NCBI RefSeq assembly: GCF_009730915.1
Contig: NC_052474.1
Location: 4,127,501 to 4,191,500 of the forward strand
Length of the DNA stretch: 64,000 nt
Source: Dioscorea cayenensis subsp. rotundata
Lineage: Eukaryota > Streptophyta > Magnoliopsida > Dioscoreales > Dioscoreaceae
Direction of reading: 5' to 3'
Shown piece after piece: positions 25,431-37,736 of the stretch. The position numbers were made by a program, and so were the translations under genes. The notes beneath the pieces are model-generated. The model searched no databases and was not told the origin of the DNA. It saw only the letters and a program-made list of their open reading frames with translations. Position 1 is the stretch's first letter; the number at the start of each line of letters is the position of its first letter.

Positions 25431-27430
25431 GAATTGGTTGGGTGAAAATGGTCAAAAATCAATTCTTAGTTTGTATTTGAATGCTTCCGCAATTGTTATT
25501 GTCATTTAACTATGTACATGTGACTATTTTATTAAATTTAGTAAATACTTATTTGTGACTATTTTATTAAGATTAGTATACACTTATTTAAGCATGATAT
25601 GGGTTTAAATATCAAATTTAACTAATTATTTTTTATATAATTGTAATTATATTTTATCCCCTGTTAATTATTATAATATATTTTAATCTTTTATTTTTTA
25701 TCTCGCTTCAATGTGCATTTAATTGAGGACTTACAAACAAAAAAGGTCTTACAAACAAGAAAGGTTGGAGCACGTCCTAGAGAAATTGTTTGGAGAATGA
25801 GGGAGGTTGGAGAGAAGAGCAATTAATGCAGGGATTATTGCTTAGATACATGGATTGGACGTGGAAACTAGATGAATTGATTGAGTGAAAGTGGTAAAAA
25901 ATCAATTATTAGTTTGTAATTGAATGCTTACGTAATTGTTATTGTCGTTTAACTATGTACATGTGGCTATTTTATTAAGATTAATACATACTTATTTAAG
26001 CATGATATGGGTTTAAATATCAAATTTAACTAATTAAATTTTTATATAATTGTGATTATATTTTATACCTATTAATTATTATAATATATTTTTTAATCTT
26101 TTATTTTTGATCTCGTTTAAATGTGTATCCAATCGAGGACCTGCAAACAAGAAAGGTCGGAGCATGTCCTGGAAGAATTGGTCAGAGAACAAGGAGGGAG
26201 GTTGGAGAGAAGAGCAATTAATGCATGGCTTATTGCTTAGATACATGGATTGGACGTGGAAACCAGATGAATTGATTGGGTGAAAGTGATAAAAAATCAA
26301 TTATTAGTTTGTAAGTGAATGCTTACGTAATTGTTATTGTCGTTGAACTATGTACATGTAACTATTTCATTAAGATTAGTATATACTTATTTAAGCATGA
26401 TATAGGTTTAAATATCAAATTTAACCAATTATTTTTTTTATATAATTGTGATTATATTTTATCCCTATATGTTTTTTAATATTTTATTTTTGATCTCATT
26501 TCAATGTGTATCCAATCAACGACCTACAAACAAGAAAGGTTGGAGCATACCCTGAAGGAATTGGTTGGAGAACAAGGAGGGAGGTTGGAGAGAAGAGCAA
26601 TTAATGCAGGGATTATTGCTTAGATACATGGATTGGACGTGGAAACCAAATGAATTGATTGGGTGAAAGTGGTAAAAAAATCAATTATTAGTTTGTATTT
26701 AAATGCTTACGTAATTGTTATTGTCGTTTAACTATGTACATGTGACTATTTTATTAAGATTAATATATACTTATTTAAGCATGATATGGGTTTAAATATC
26801 AAATTTAACTAATTATTTTTTAATATAATTGTGATTATATTTTATCCCTATTAATTATTATAATAAATTTCTTAATCTTTTATTTTTGATCTCATTTCAA
26901 TGTGTATCCAATCGAGGACCTACAAACAAAAAAGGTTAGAGCAAGCTCTGGAGGAATTGGTTGGAGAACAAGGAATGAGGTTGGAGAGAAGAGCAATTAA
27001 TGCATGGATTATTGCTTAGATACATGGATTGGACGTGGAAACCAGATGAATTGATTGGGTGAAAGTGGTAAAAAATCAATTATTAGTTTGTATTTAAATG
27101 CTACATAATTGTTATTGTCGTTTAACTATGTGCATGTGACTATTTTATTAAGATTAATATATACTTATTTAAGCATGATATGGGTTTAAATATCAAATTT
27201 AACTAATTAAATTTTTATATAATTGTGGTTATATTTTATCCCTATAAATTATTATAATATATTTCTTAATTTTTTATTTTTGATCTCGTTTCAATGTGTA
27301 TCCAATCGAGGACCTACAAACAAGAAAGGTTGGAGCACATCCTGGAAGAATTGGTCGAAGAATAAGGAGGGGGGTTGGAGAGAAGAGCAATTAATGCAGA
27401 GCTTATTGCTTAGATACATGGATTGGATGT
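25431..27430. repeat. Tandem array of five ~390-bp units
   Basis: Units start at the phrase gaattgrttgrgtgaaa at 25431, 25874, 26269, 26652 and 27048; their lengths are 443, 395, 383, 396 and 383 bp. Each holds an AT-rich half and a half with the phrase gttggagagaagagcaatta. The first unit is longer because of two small internal duplications. Identity between units looks high by eye (~90%). The array ends at 27430, just before the LINE-flanking sequence. Short reading frames inside the units are not conserved between copies. Confidence 0.9.
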
Positions 27431-27443
27431 GATCTTCATCGTG

Positions 27444-27580
27444 ATTTGATTTTGTTAATTTTAATTTTGTTTATAAGAGATATTAGGTTAGAAAGAAGTA
27501 GAAGCGCTCAAGAAAGGTTTATTTTTTTCTATAATTCACTTTAATTTCTCTTTTGATTTTTGGTTTAAAATTTGATTTTT
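27444..27580. repeat. Left copy of a ~135-bp duplication flanking the LINE
   Basis: This segment (atttgattttgttaatttt...) is about 75-80% identical by eye to 31253-31390 (atttgattttgttggcttt...). It ends where the LINE poly(A) begins; its partner starts where the LINE 5' end lies. Shared landmarks are the phrases gagatattaggttag/gagatatgaggttag and gctcaagaaa. Confidence 0.6.
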
Positions 27581-30500
27581 TTTTTTTATTTGAAAAAGTG
27601 GATAAAACACTTCAATTAAACCTGGAAAAAGCAACACAGTATAGAACTACAGTAAAGAGAACAACAAAACCCCTAGCACCACAAGAAGTGATACTAGAGC
27701 TAAACAAAATACCGACCACCAGTGGAAAAAAAGGTTTTTCTTAGAACCCCACAAACATGAAAACGGACTACCACGTGGCTGGGTCGGGTACCTCATCGTA
27801 AGTAGGGTCTCCCCTGGCCAACTGACTCCTTGAACCAAGTAACTCGAGGCTACGCCTGACAGTAGACATAGAATCTTCGAGTTTCACTTTGGCGTTATCT
27901 GCAAGTGCATCAAACCACGAAAGAAGCATGCGATTAATACTTAGGACAATGCAATGTGCAGGAAGAATTTTAGTATTAAAAATTCTATCATTTCTCGCAA
28001 GCCAAATATTCCAAACTAACGCCTTGATCACTAAATCTACTAAAAACCTAGAAGCCGGCCTCACAGTCTTTCTCCAAGAAAACCAGATATTTTGCATTGA
28101 ACTCGGAGGCTTAGGCAAAGCCAGCAACCTACAAAAGTAACCCCACAACTCCCAAGCAAACGGCAATGAAGGAACAAATGGTCAACCGACTCACTATCAG
28201 CATGACACATCACGCACGTTGCAGTCGATGGTTTGTTATAACGTTTGAATGCCAGCTTTTCCAACTACAAGACCTTATTTTTCCAGATCAACCAATTAAA
28301 AATGTTGATTTTCTCGAGACAATTGCTTTTCCAAAAGAAATTTGGCACATTGCAGCGCAAACCACCGTCGTTAAGGAAGTTGTAAAGAGATTTCACCGAG
28401 AACGATCAGTTTCCATTTAAAGATCACCTTTTTTTTGTCTCTCTCATCTTGTCTACGCGTCCTCAGCCAGTCCTGGGTTTGAATGACATTTGTATCCTTA
28501 CAGAAAGGTTGCCCCTCTAACAGGTAACCCAACTCATTGAAATAGGCATCTTGTTGTCCACAGTCGCTAAAGAGTTCTGGCCAAACAAACATCGGAGCCC
28601 TATCGTTGAGCCAACGATCCTTCCAAAAGAAGGTTTCAGATCCCGAAAAAAATTTCACTCGTATTGCAGCATCTTAAGGCCAGGAGATTGCTCAACACTT
28701 CTTTCCAAAAGAATGACACCCTCCATCTTTGACAAGGGAATATATTTCAATTCGAGCCTCTGTAGTTAAACCGAATCACCTCAGCCCCTCCCCACTTGGG
28801 ATCATTCATAAACTTCCACCACCACTTCCCCAAAAGCGCCTAATTAAAATTGTGCAAATAAAGGATCCTCCAACCACCTTGATCACGAGATCGCCAGATG
28901 GTCTTCCAATTCACGAGTCTACACCCTGGCTTTTCAATGTCAGGCCCCAACTACAAAAAGTTCCTTCTGATACTATCAATCTCTTTAATGAACCAAATAG
29001 GTAGTTTGAGGATGGACATCCAATAGGTGGGAAGAGCTGATAACACAGAGTTCACCAACGTAAGTCGACCACCAATCGACAGATGCCTAATCTTCCAAGA
29101 GGACAGTCTTTGTCTAACTTTTGCGATAATCCCTTCCCAATCTTGCTAACATGTTCTTCTACCAGAAATGGGAGGCTCAAGTATGTTACCAGGAGAAGCC
29201 CAGCTATGTTGTTCAAGGTTGCTGCAGCTGCAGCTTCCGGCAATTCGAACATTCTAAACGAGTACAAACAAGTCTTAGAAAAATTAGCATAAAGACCATA
29301 CATACCTTGAAAAGGTATAAGATTAAAGACCATACATTCCTTCGAAAAGGTATAAGATTAGTTTCACTATTCTGAGGTCCTCCAAACCTCCCGTTGTCAA
29401 AATCAGAAGGTCATCAGCATAATGAAGATTGCATTTACTTTTGAAAGGACCTAACGACACACCACCAAAATCTTCGAATCTAGCGCATGATTGAACATCG
29501 CACTAAGAACATCCGTTACTAAGACAAATAACAAAGGAGATAGAGGACCCCCTTGTCTCAATCCTCTATGATAATGAATGTATCCATTCGGTGACCCGTT
29601 AATCATCACGTTAGCCTTTGTGGACGAAAGAATTTTTTCAATCCATGCCATCCACCAAACCCCGAATCCCCTAGCTTTTAGTAGTTCCAATAAGAATTCC
29701 CAGCTCACTAAGTCAAAAGCCTTCACAAAATCGACTTTCAATATGAATCCAGGCAGCCTTCTCTTATGCACGCTAAAAATTAGTTCCTCCGCAATTGCAA
29801 CATTATCTAGAATACAGCGGCCCTTCAAGAAAGCCGATTGAGCATTGCCCACAAGTGCGTCCATTACTTTGCCTAATCGCATCGCCAAAAAGCTTGGAAA
29901 CGATTTTAAAAGACGAGTTGATTAGGCTGATTGGTCTGTAATCTCCCAGGAGTTCAGGTGACTCAATCTTGGGAATAAGAGCAATGTTCGCCTAGTTAAT
30001 CCTTTCCAAGTTGCTCTGCCCAAGAAAAAGTCCTCATAAAACTTGAAAATGTCCTCTTTGATAGTCTCCCAGAAATGTTTAAAGAAGTGCATCGGGAAGC
30101 TATCAGGGTCTGGTGCTTTATCCCTGTCTAAATTGAATACAACGCATTTGATCTTTTCCATCGAAAAGGGTCTTTCCAAATCTGCTAACTCCACCTATTG
30201 TTTGTTTTCAAGGAGCTTGGGAAGATCCACTTTGAATCGCGAAGAACGCTTACTGCCAAATTGTTGCTGGAAACGAGCACCAAAAATCTTCCCAATTTCT
30301 TTTGGGTCAGAAACCAAAGCCCAGGAATCAGATTCTTGTTTTTCCTCCCATTCGCCACAACATGGAAAAACTTTGTGTTTTCGTTACCTTCCTTCAACCA
30401 CTGAAGCCTGGATCTTTACCACTAATAGATTTCCTCTTGTTTATGGATATTCTCGAGCGACTGCAAGAGGTGCTGCTCAAGTGCTAATTTGGTTTGCACA

Positions 30501-31252
30501 AGGCACCTAGACTCCTTAAGAATGTCCAAACTCTCTACCTTTTGTAATAGAGCCAACTTTTTGAGTTTAACAGATCCAAAGCTGAATTTGGCCCATGTCC
30601 ATAGACATTCTCTAAGCCCTGCCAGCTTTTTAGATAACATAAAAGCGCCACAACCCACATGTGTCATCTCTTTCCACCACTGCCAAACCTGGTCCCGGAA
30701 ATCCTCAGCCGTGAATCAGACTAATTCAAACCTGAATGGCCTCGAATTTAAGCAGTGAGCACCAACTTCAAGTCAAATTGGGACATGATCGGAATCCAGC
30801 CTAGGAAGGCTATTTTGTAGAATTAGGGGGAAATGATCCGTCCAAGGGCTATTCACGAAGAATCTGTCGAGTTTCACCCAAATAAGGTCCGTTTGCCCAT
30901 TTGTCTGAGAGTATCTCCTCCCCACCGTAAGTGGTTCACTTAGATTAAGATCCAACAAGAATTGGTTAGCCGTGCGAATTTCTTGGAGATTGGGTACCCC
31001 AGAGGGTTTGTCATCAATAAAAAAAAAATAGTATTGAAATCCCCACATATCACTCAGGGGACTAGCTGGTTGCCATCACATCTCCAAAGCTTCTTCCAAA
31101 AGCTTTGCTTTAAAGCTTGCACATTAGGTCCATAAACTGTGGTACACCGTCAGAAGAAATTATCTTGCTTTTCGTGGAATTCAACTGTAAGACTGAAGAC
31201 CCCAACCTTCTCTAACTTTCCAACTAGGATGGCACCATTCCACCCAATGATC
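27581..31252 (-). mobile_element. Decayed 5'-truncated LINE (L1-type) retrotransposon
   Basis: A non-LTR retrotransposon read on the minus strand. From 5' to 3': the last part of an AP endonuclease domain ending in DSDHVPI (31050-30770); reverse transcriptase with FVKAFDLVSW, GLRQGGPLSPLLF and YADD (about 30190-29400); and a zf-RVT type zinc region CVMCHADSESVDHLFLHC (about 28230-28180). The 3' poly(A) is seen as a T-run at about 27576-27587 on the plus strand. The reading frame is broken into several pieces by shifts and stops. ORF1 and the start of the endonuclease are missing, so it is dead. The pieces of protein are unmistakably LINE. Confidence 0.9.
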
Positions 31253-31390
31253 ATTTGATTTTGTTGGCTTTAGTTTTCTCTATGAGAGATATGAGGTTAG
31301 AGGAAAGAAGAGCTCAAGAAAAATACCATTCTTCATCTTCTTCTTTTTTATTAACTTTTTCCCCATTGACTTTTGATTATTTTATTTTAT
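31253..31390. repeat. Right copy of the ~135-bp duplication flanking the LINE
   Basis: Partner of 27444-27580, in direct orientation. The two copies differ by substitutions and small gaps spread along their length, consistent with an old duplication. Confidence 0.55.
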
Positions 31391-33351
31391 TTCTTTAAAT
31401 TTTATTTTTAAATGCAGAGGAAAAAAAGATTGGAAGAATGTGTTCCGAGAGAATGACTTCGAATTAAATTTGATAATGTAGTTTTTTTTTATTCAAAATG
31501 AAATTTTGTAATTTTCTTATTTATTTATTTATTGATTTACTCATGTTTTTGGTTATTGTCTGAATGTTAGGAGAGTGGGAGAAATCATGGCCATAAGATA
31601 AGTATTATTTGTTTTATGTTTTATATATCATTTATTGTTGGAGTTACTAAAGGATTAGTAAGGGAGACTTCTGTCCACGATGAAAGAAAACCATATGTGC
31701 AATGATCTATTAGATGAAAATATGTTTGAAGTAATCACTGATGCTACGACAGGCCCTTCATTGTCTCCAGTAGCAAAAGTGTTCTTGTGCATGATCAGAC
31801 AAAACCAAGTAAAACCAAATACTAGTTAGACGACACAAACTAAATTGTTTAAATGTTGCAAGAGCTTGCTACAACCTTGGATCAAATGGCAAGATCGATC
31901 AGCTGCATTGTAGCAATCCCATTGTGAATTGGACTTGAGCTTTGAATAAATTTTGCTATGATGTATATAACAACAATGCTTGCAGCTAACTAACAATGCT
32001 ATATGATGAAGCGTCTCTTTTGCCTGATATCATGTAATTAAATGGAGAATTTATCAATGTTAATGCAATGAGAATTCAGTTTTTTGGTTCCAATTTTTCT
32101 AAAAAAAGATTGTTCCAATAAATATTTTTCATGTTTGTTATTGCTCAGACAACTAGCCATTGTTTCTAAGAATCCACGATTGGCTCTTAATCTCTTTTTT
32201 ATTGACAATTACAAGAATAATGTAAATAACACATTCTCATGCATGAATGAAATAACATAGAGAACCAAATCTTCCTGGAATCATGAATTATTTTAGTTAT
32301 TACTAGGGGATAAAACCTAAAAAAGACACAGAGAGAAGGCATTCATTGAAAGCAAAGGAGAGAAGGCATCAATAAATTCACATGGAATTGGCAGAAAACC
32401 ATCAAATTGCATGCTTATTTAAAATATAATAGTCATCCTTTCCTTTTTCATCATTTATTGTATTTATTTTTTCAAATAATTTGTGTGAAATTGACTTGAT
32501 CTAACTTAATAAGTATGCATTTGCTTAGCAAGTGTATAAATTGCTATTAAGGTCATTATCTTTCTGCATCTATATTAGAATTTTTATTTAATCATATAAG
32601 CTCAATTCTAATAAAAAATATTAAAATAAAAAATTTATAATTGAACTTCAAAAAAAAAAAAAGAAAAAGAAAAATGATGACAATGTCAGTTAGATTGAAT
32701 TAGAAAGAAGGAATTGCATGGAAATTTATTGATTTTTTTTTTTAAATATAATAAATTGGGAGGCTTACCAATGTTATGTTGCAAGCCCACTCTCTTCATT
32801 AAATTAATAAACCAAACAAAGTAAAAAGAAAAAATCATAGATGAGGCTAAACTTTTAAAGTAATTAAATATCTAATTAATCAAGTAAAAAAAATCTAATC
32901 AACATCTCATCATTTTAATTATCATTTGTTTATATCACATCATCGCACAACACTTTTAATCGTATTTAGTTATACATGGCACATTATTAATCCTAATGTT
33001 TTAATAATAATTGTTAAATCACTTCATAAATCACCTCAATATTATTCAATCACATCACATCATATATCATTTAATATTAATCCTATCTTATACTGCTCTT
33101 CGATATTGACATATAGCTTACTATTAAGGACAATTTTTAAATTTTACTATTTAATATCCAAGGATTCTTTATAATCATTCAATTATCACTTCAAAGTTTT
33201 TCTCAGCTTTTCATCCATCATTTTAAAAGAATTCAATCAATTCATTATTATTGACTCACAGTGGACTTAGCTCTTCCATTATCAATAGACATTTCTTAAT
33301 AATTCAACAGTATTTTTTAGCATATTAATATAATGGTATATAACATAAGTT
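31391..33351. other. AT-rich intergenic region
   Basis: I see no supported gene, only A/T-rich sequence with poly-A and poly-T runs. Confidence 0.3.
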
Positions 33352-33887
33352 TCTATACTATACTAAAAGGTGACCAATCAGAGTCATGAGTTAAGTTATA
33401 ATTTTGATTTTTTTTGTAATATTTTTCCTCAATTTATAAAAATGTAAGTAAGGATAAGGAGAGATGGATTTTAGGGATCGGATTGATGTTGAAGTTGATT
33501 AAAGTTTAATTTTTAGTGTTTGTAGAGAAATCACGAAGAACCATATGTGTTAGTTGAGTTTTGAGGCGATGGTCATCTTGTATTGTATTGAACAAAACTC
33601 TAAGTTCAATCGTGAGAACCTACGATGCCATTCCAAATAAAAACACCAACATCAGTTGTTGTCAAGGATTGAGCACTTGAAAAAACATGTTGATTAGAAA
33701 AAAATCAGTAAAAATAGTTTATATTTAATGATGAGAACTTTATATGTGTATATATTTTAAGATACTAACTCTGCTATATTATATTGTTATCAAAATCTAT
33801 TTATATTTAGTGATTCCAAATTCTTTAAAAAATATTTATTTATATAATTACAGGTGGCCACAACGTTAACGCGGACTACTTTGCTAG
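33352..33887 (+). mobile_element. Possible small non-autonomous Helitron
   Basis: The left end tctatactatactaaaagg resembles Helitron 5' ends (TC...), and the right end ttgCTAGT fits CTRR followed by T. A small palindrome (cgttaacg) lies about 20 bp before the 3' end. The base before the left end is T, not the A expected at an AT target, and the hairpin is weak. Confidence 0.3.
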
Positions 33888-34329
33888 TTAATTTTATTTT
33901 ATCCCTAATGATCTTAGTGATTAACATATGCCGTTCTTTATTAGTTTATTTTATTCTTTTTTGATAAATGATTATGCTAATATACACATTATATTAAAAG
34001 TGATTTTTTCCTAGTATGGCCCTAGAATTTTTTTTTTTTTAAATTGCTTAAATGGCCCTAAGGCCACATTTTTATAAGCTAAAAGAACATGGTATTTTTT
34101 TCCACTTTCATCTTTCTTTTCTTTTTAATATTTAAAGTGGTCTTTGTTTTTTTTTAAACTTAATTTTTTAAAAAATATTATTTTTTTAAACTTTATTATT
34201 TATTTAAAACATATTTATTTTTTTAAATCTATTATTATTATTAAAATAGATAGTATTTTTCTTGTTAAATTTTTCTTAATTTTACTTTCCACTTATAATA
34301 ATTTTTTTTTTTAAAAAAAAAGAAGAGGG

Positions 34330-34680
34330 TAACTTGAAACCTTGTAGATCAAGTTTCACTACAAGATTGTATCAAAATTTTTTGGGGACATGCTAAGGTG
34401 ATTAAATGATCTAACGATGAGGCATGGTGGAACATCCGGATAATGGTGGCATTCCTGTTTGGGACCCCACAGCCTCACTTGGAATCACATGAAATCCTAT
34501 GGGTCAAGTTTCACTGAGTTTGCATGATCAAACCAAAGTTTGATCAAGGAATGTTTGGGTGATCAAGTGATCAAATAATAGCACCAGGTGGGACTTGCAG
34601 CTTCATTTGGCATCACAGAAATCTTCACGGTCAACTTTGGCTGAGTTTATATAACCAAATAAAAAATATGATTACATGCA
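34330..34680. repeat. Diverged ~150-bp tandem units
   Basis: Three phrases of the type ggtcaagtttcactgagttt recur at about 34348, 34501 and 34640. Each is preceded by a block containing gggacc/gggac, cagcctcac/cagcttcat and catcaca. The copies are strongly diverged. No coding frame is evident. Confidence 0.45.
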
Positions 34681-35606
34681 ATTTTTTAAAATATAAAACA
34701 AGTCATTTAAATAAAAAAGTCGTAAATGAAATACTTATTTAAACTGATATATTTACAATGCATGAAATAATAATTAATAATAATAGTCAATTTAATTTAC
34801 AATTATTGTGTGTATATAAACAAAAATATGGTCATAATTCAGAAAGTAAATTTTAAAAAATAAATCATTAAATTTATAATTAATTTTAGTTAGTGAAAAA
34901 ACTTATCTTATTTTTAAAAAAATACTGAAATTTAAAATATTAATAAAAAATACAAGAAAATAAAAATTGGTATAGAATTTATAAGGGATTTTAGTAATTT
35001 GAAAAAAAAATTAAGTTGATGGTGTAACACAGTAAATATGAGTCAATTGTTATAATATAATAATATGTATGTTAGATTGGATGAATGATAGTTTGGTTGT
35101 GTCGTAAATAAGTACAGTTACTTTCTCATAGTTATAAATATACTTGGCGCATCTAGCATTATAATAATAGGTCATGTTGTTTTTTTATATGTGTATTTAG
35201 ATTATGATTATATTATTGAAAAATTTTTATTTAGAGATAATTATTTTATTGGATAAGAATTTTTTACGTTTTGACTTTTGCTTCTACCAACGAGTTCTTG
35301 TTCCGTCACTTATTAAAAACTTTATAATTTCAATTTGGATGAAAATACAACTTCGCCTTGACTTTTTACTAATTAGGGAAACGTTCTCTAAAAAAACATA
35401 AAAAGTCGATCAACTCTTTTTTGTGATCACAGGTGAAGTTTTCAATATATTTTTTTGAAAAAAATTAAAAATTAAAAATTTTATATTAATAGAGTGTGTC
35501 CTTTCCTTATTATGCAATTTTTTTAAGCTAATAAATGTAATTTATTTATTTGAAAAAAATAAAATGCACATGTGTGTTTTCTTTGGATGGAGCATAAATC
35601 TCTTGG

Positions 35607-35637
<31 letters not shown>

Positions 35638-36558
35638 AAAATAGATTAATCACAACTTGTTAAAAAATTGAAATGGCTATAAATGAACAAACAAAAGATA
35701 TTGTTTATGAGTCAAATAAAACAAAATATCACATAGTCGATAATTGGAGCCAAACAAAAGATCAATAAAAAAATACAAATTGGAGGAACTTATGCCATCC
35801 AAAAAACAATTGCAAAACGTGGATCATCAGTCAAGGACGTCGGTTATTTGTTTATTTTAAAAAAAATTTGTATTGTCAAAAAATTTATCAGCCATATGTA
35901 TAATAAAGCTAATTTGATTGAATATGATTATGTCATATTATTATGAGATGCACACAGTTCATTTCATCTTATGATTATAAATTGTAAATTTTTTGTTTAG
36001 TTTGCATTGATTTCCTCGTGATTTTTTTTTATTTTTTTTAAATATGCGTAAATAACATGTAGGTTTTGATGATCCGGTGATAGAATCAGACTCGTTGAAC
36101 TTAATGAAGAGAATGCCCAATAATGCTTTTCCATCAAGCTCTATTCTTGCTATTATCTTGACCGACTGCAAAGCACTCCTCTTTTTTTAAAAAACATCAA
36201 CATCTAGTTTGTAAGATGGTCTGTTAATATTTCTACTCATGTATTAACAAATACAATAGATGGCACCACAGACCAAGTGGAGTGATTTTCTACTCCGCTC
36301 ATTTTCTCATGTATGTACTTATTGCTGAATTTAGTTAAATAAATGCTTAAGTTTTTTCTTTTTAAAAAAAACTGCCTACCGTACTGTAGGGTAGTAGTTG
36401 TTTTTTTTCATATTTTTTACTTCACACTTTTTTTATCAACTATATAAAGTAATAAATATTCACTTCTAATCTGCTTTATATTGTGAATCAATCATGATTT
36501 GAATAATGAATTACACTAACTATTTAGTGTAATTCATGATTAAAAAATACTCAAATTT
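34681..36558. other. AT-rich intergenic region
   Basis: No gene seen. An (AT)n microsatellite lies at 35610-35633. A perfect 13-bp inverted repeat (36506-36518 and 36525-36537) sits just left of the solo LTR. Confidence 0.35.
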
Positions 36559-36563
36559 CATTT

Positions 36564-37731
36564 TGTTAGTTCCTCCGGTGTGGTTTGTGGGTATTAAGTA
36601 ACACTTAATCACTCATAGAAGTCTCACACAAACCAATAAAGAAAAAGCACACAAACAAACACAGAGGAGACACACAGCGTTGATAACCTGGGTTTGGCGT
36701 CCCACTGCCTACGTCCCGGGGGACGAGCCCGGGAGATAAACAATCCACTAAAAGAGGTAAAAATAGATGAGTACAAACACTTGTCACTCACACTCTCAAC
36801 AATGAAGATCACTATCCTCTCTAGATTGTTTGCTGCTCACACACTCTCCTCAAAGAGTCACTCAAGAGTCACACCCTACAATCTACGAGCAAGGTGAGCT
36901 TATATAGACGCCTCAACGTCCCCAAATATAGCATCATACTCTTTTTAGAATCTCCAGCGCTACTAATTTAAAAACACTCGAGAAATTAGCATGTGCAGAC
37001 TCCTGTTGTAACATGAATTGCAACATGGTACTGATCGACGACTTGATCGAGTTACGGTTACGTTGCGACGACCTCAAGACCCATCAACCTCCCGGTCATG
37101 CTTAGTCCGAGTCGATGCGACCCAAATCTCCCGATCCCGATGCCGGCAGACTAGCCTACCTCCTCGACTCCTCATCACGCGAGTCCCCTCGCAAGGCGCA
37201 GCGTCCCTGTCGTCTTCCATGAAACTTGCCAAACTTAGTCTTCAATCCACCTAAATTTGGTCTTCGAAAGATTCTCCAAACTTGATCTTCAATTCACCCA
37301 AGTTTGGTCCTCAAATCTTCTAGTTAATAGACTTCAATGATTCTTCAAGTCATATCTTCAATTAATCTTCATTCACACCATGAATAGATCTTTTCCTTAA
37401 TTAAGCTCCACCATATTTAGTCTTCAATCAAATCATCTAAATATGATCTTGATATGATCTTGTCTTCAAATGTAATGCATTGCTAAAAAAATAACTCCAC
37501 CAAGATCTTTAAGATAGACTTCACCCATGATCTTCGAGATATTTGGCTCCATGTTAGAGACTTACTAAAAATAGCTCTATCAAGATCTTCAAGATGTTTG
37601 CCTTGCACTCCAAGTCTCCTTGCCATGTCACCATGCTTGCCACATCATCAATTATGCTTTGTCACCTTATTTGCCACGTCACTTGGTCTAGGTGTCAAAT
37701 CATGCCAATAAATAGTGCGGTTGCACTAACA
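36564..37731 (-). mobile_element. Solo LTR of an LTR retrotransposon
   Basis: A 1168-bp segment bounded by TGTTAG...CTAACA and flanked by the 5-bp direct repeat CATTT (36559-36563 and 37732-37736). No primer-binding site, internal domain or second LTR is present next to it. On the minus strand a good TATA box (ctatataagctcacc, about 36910-36896) follows the presumed U3, so that orientation is favoured. The GC-rich block at 36700-36740 and 37010-37210 contrasts with the surroundings. It most likely formed by recombination between two LTRs. Confidence 0.75.
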
Positions 37732-37736
37732 CATTT

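Noticed and set aside
25431..27430. Array considered as a CRISPR-like or regulatory array
   Set aside because: Units are ~390 bp and nearly identical throughout, with no repeat/spacer structure; the genome is eukaryotic.
26079..27432. Short frames inside the 390-bp tandem repeat
   Set aside because: Not conserved between units, which differ by frame-changing indels; no coding constraint.
28166..29375. Several plus-strand frames of 70-90 codons
   Set aside because: Antisense shadows of the LINE reverse transcriptase and zinc region.
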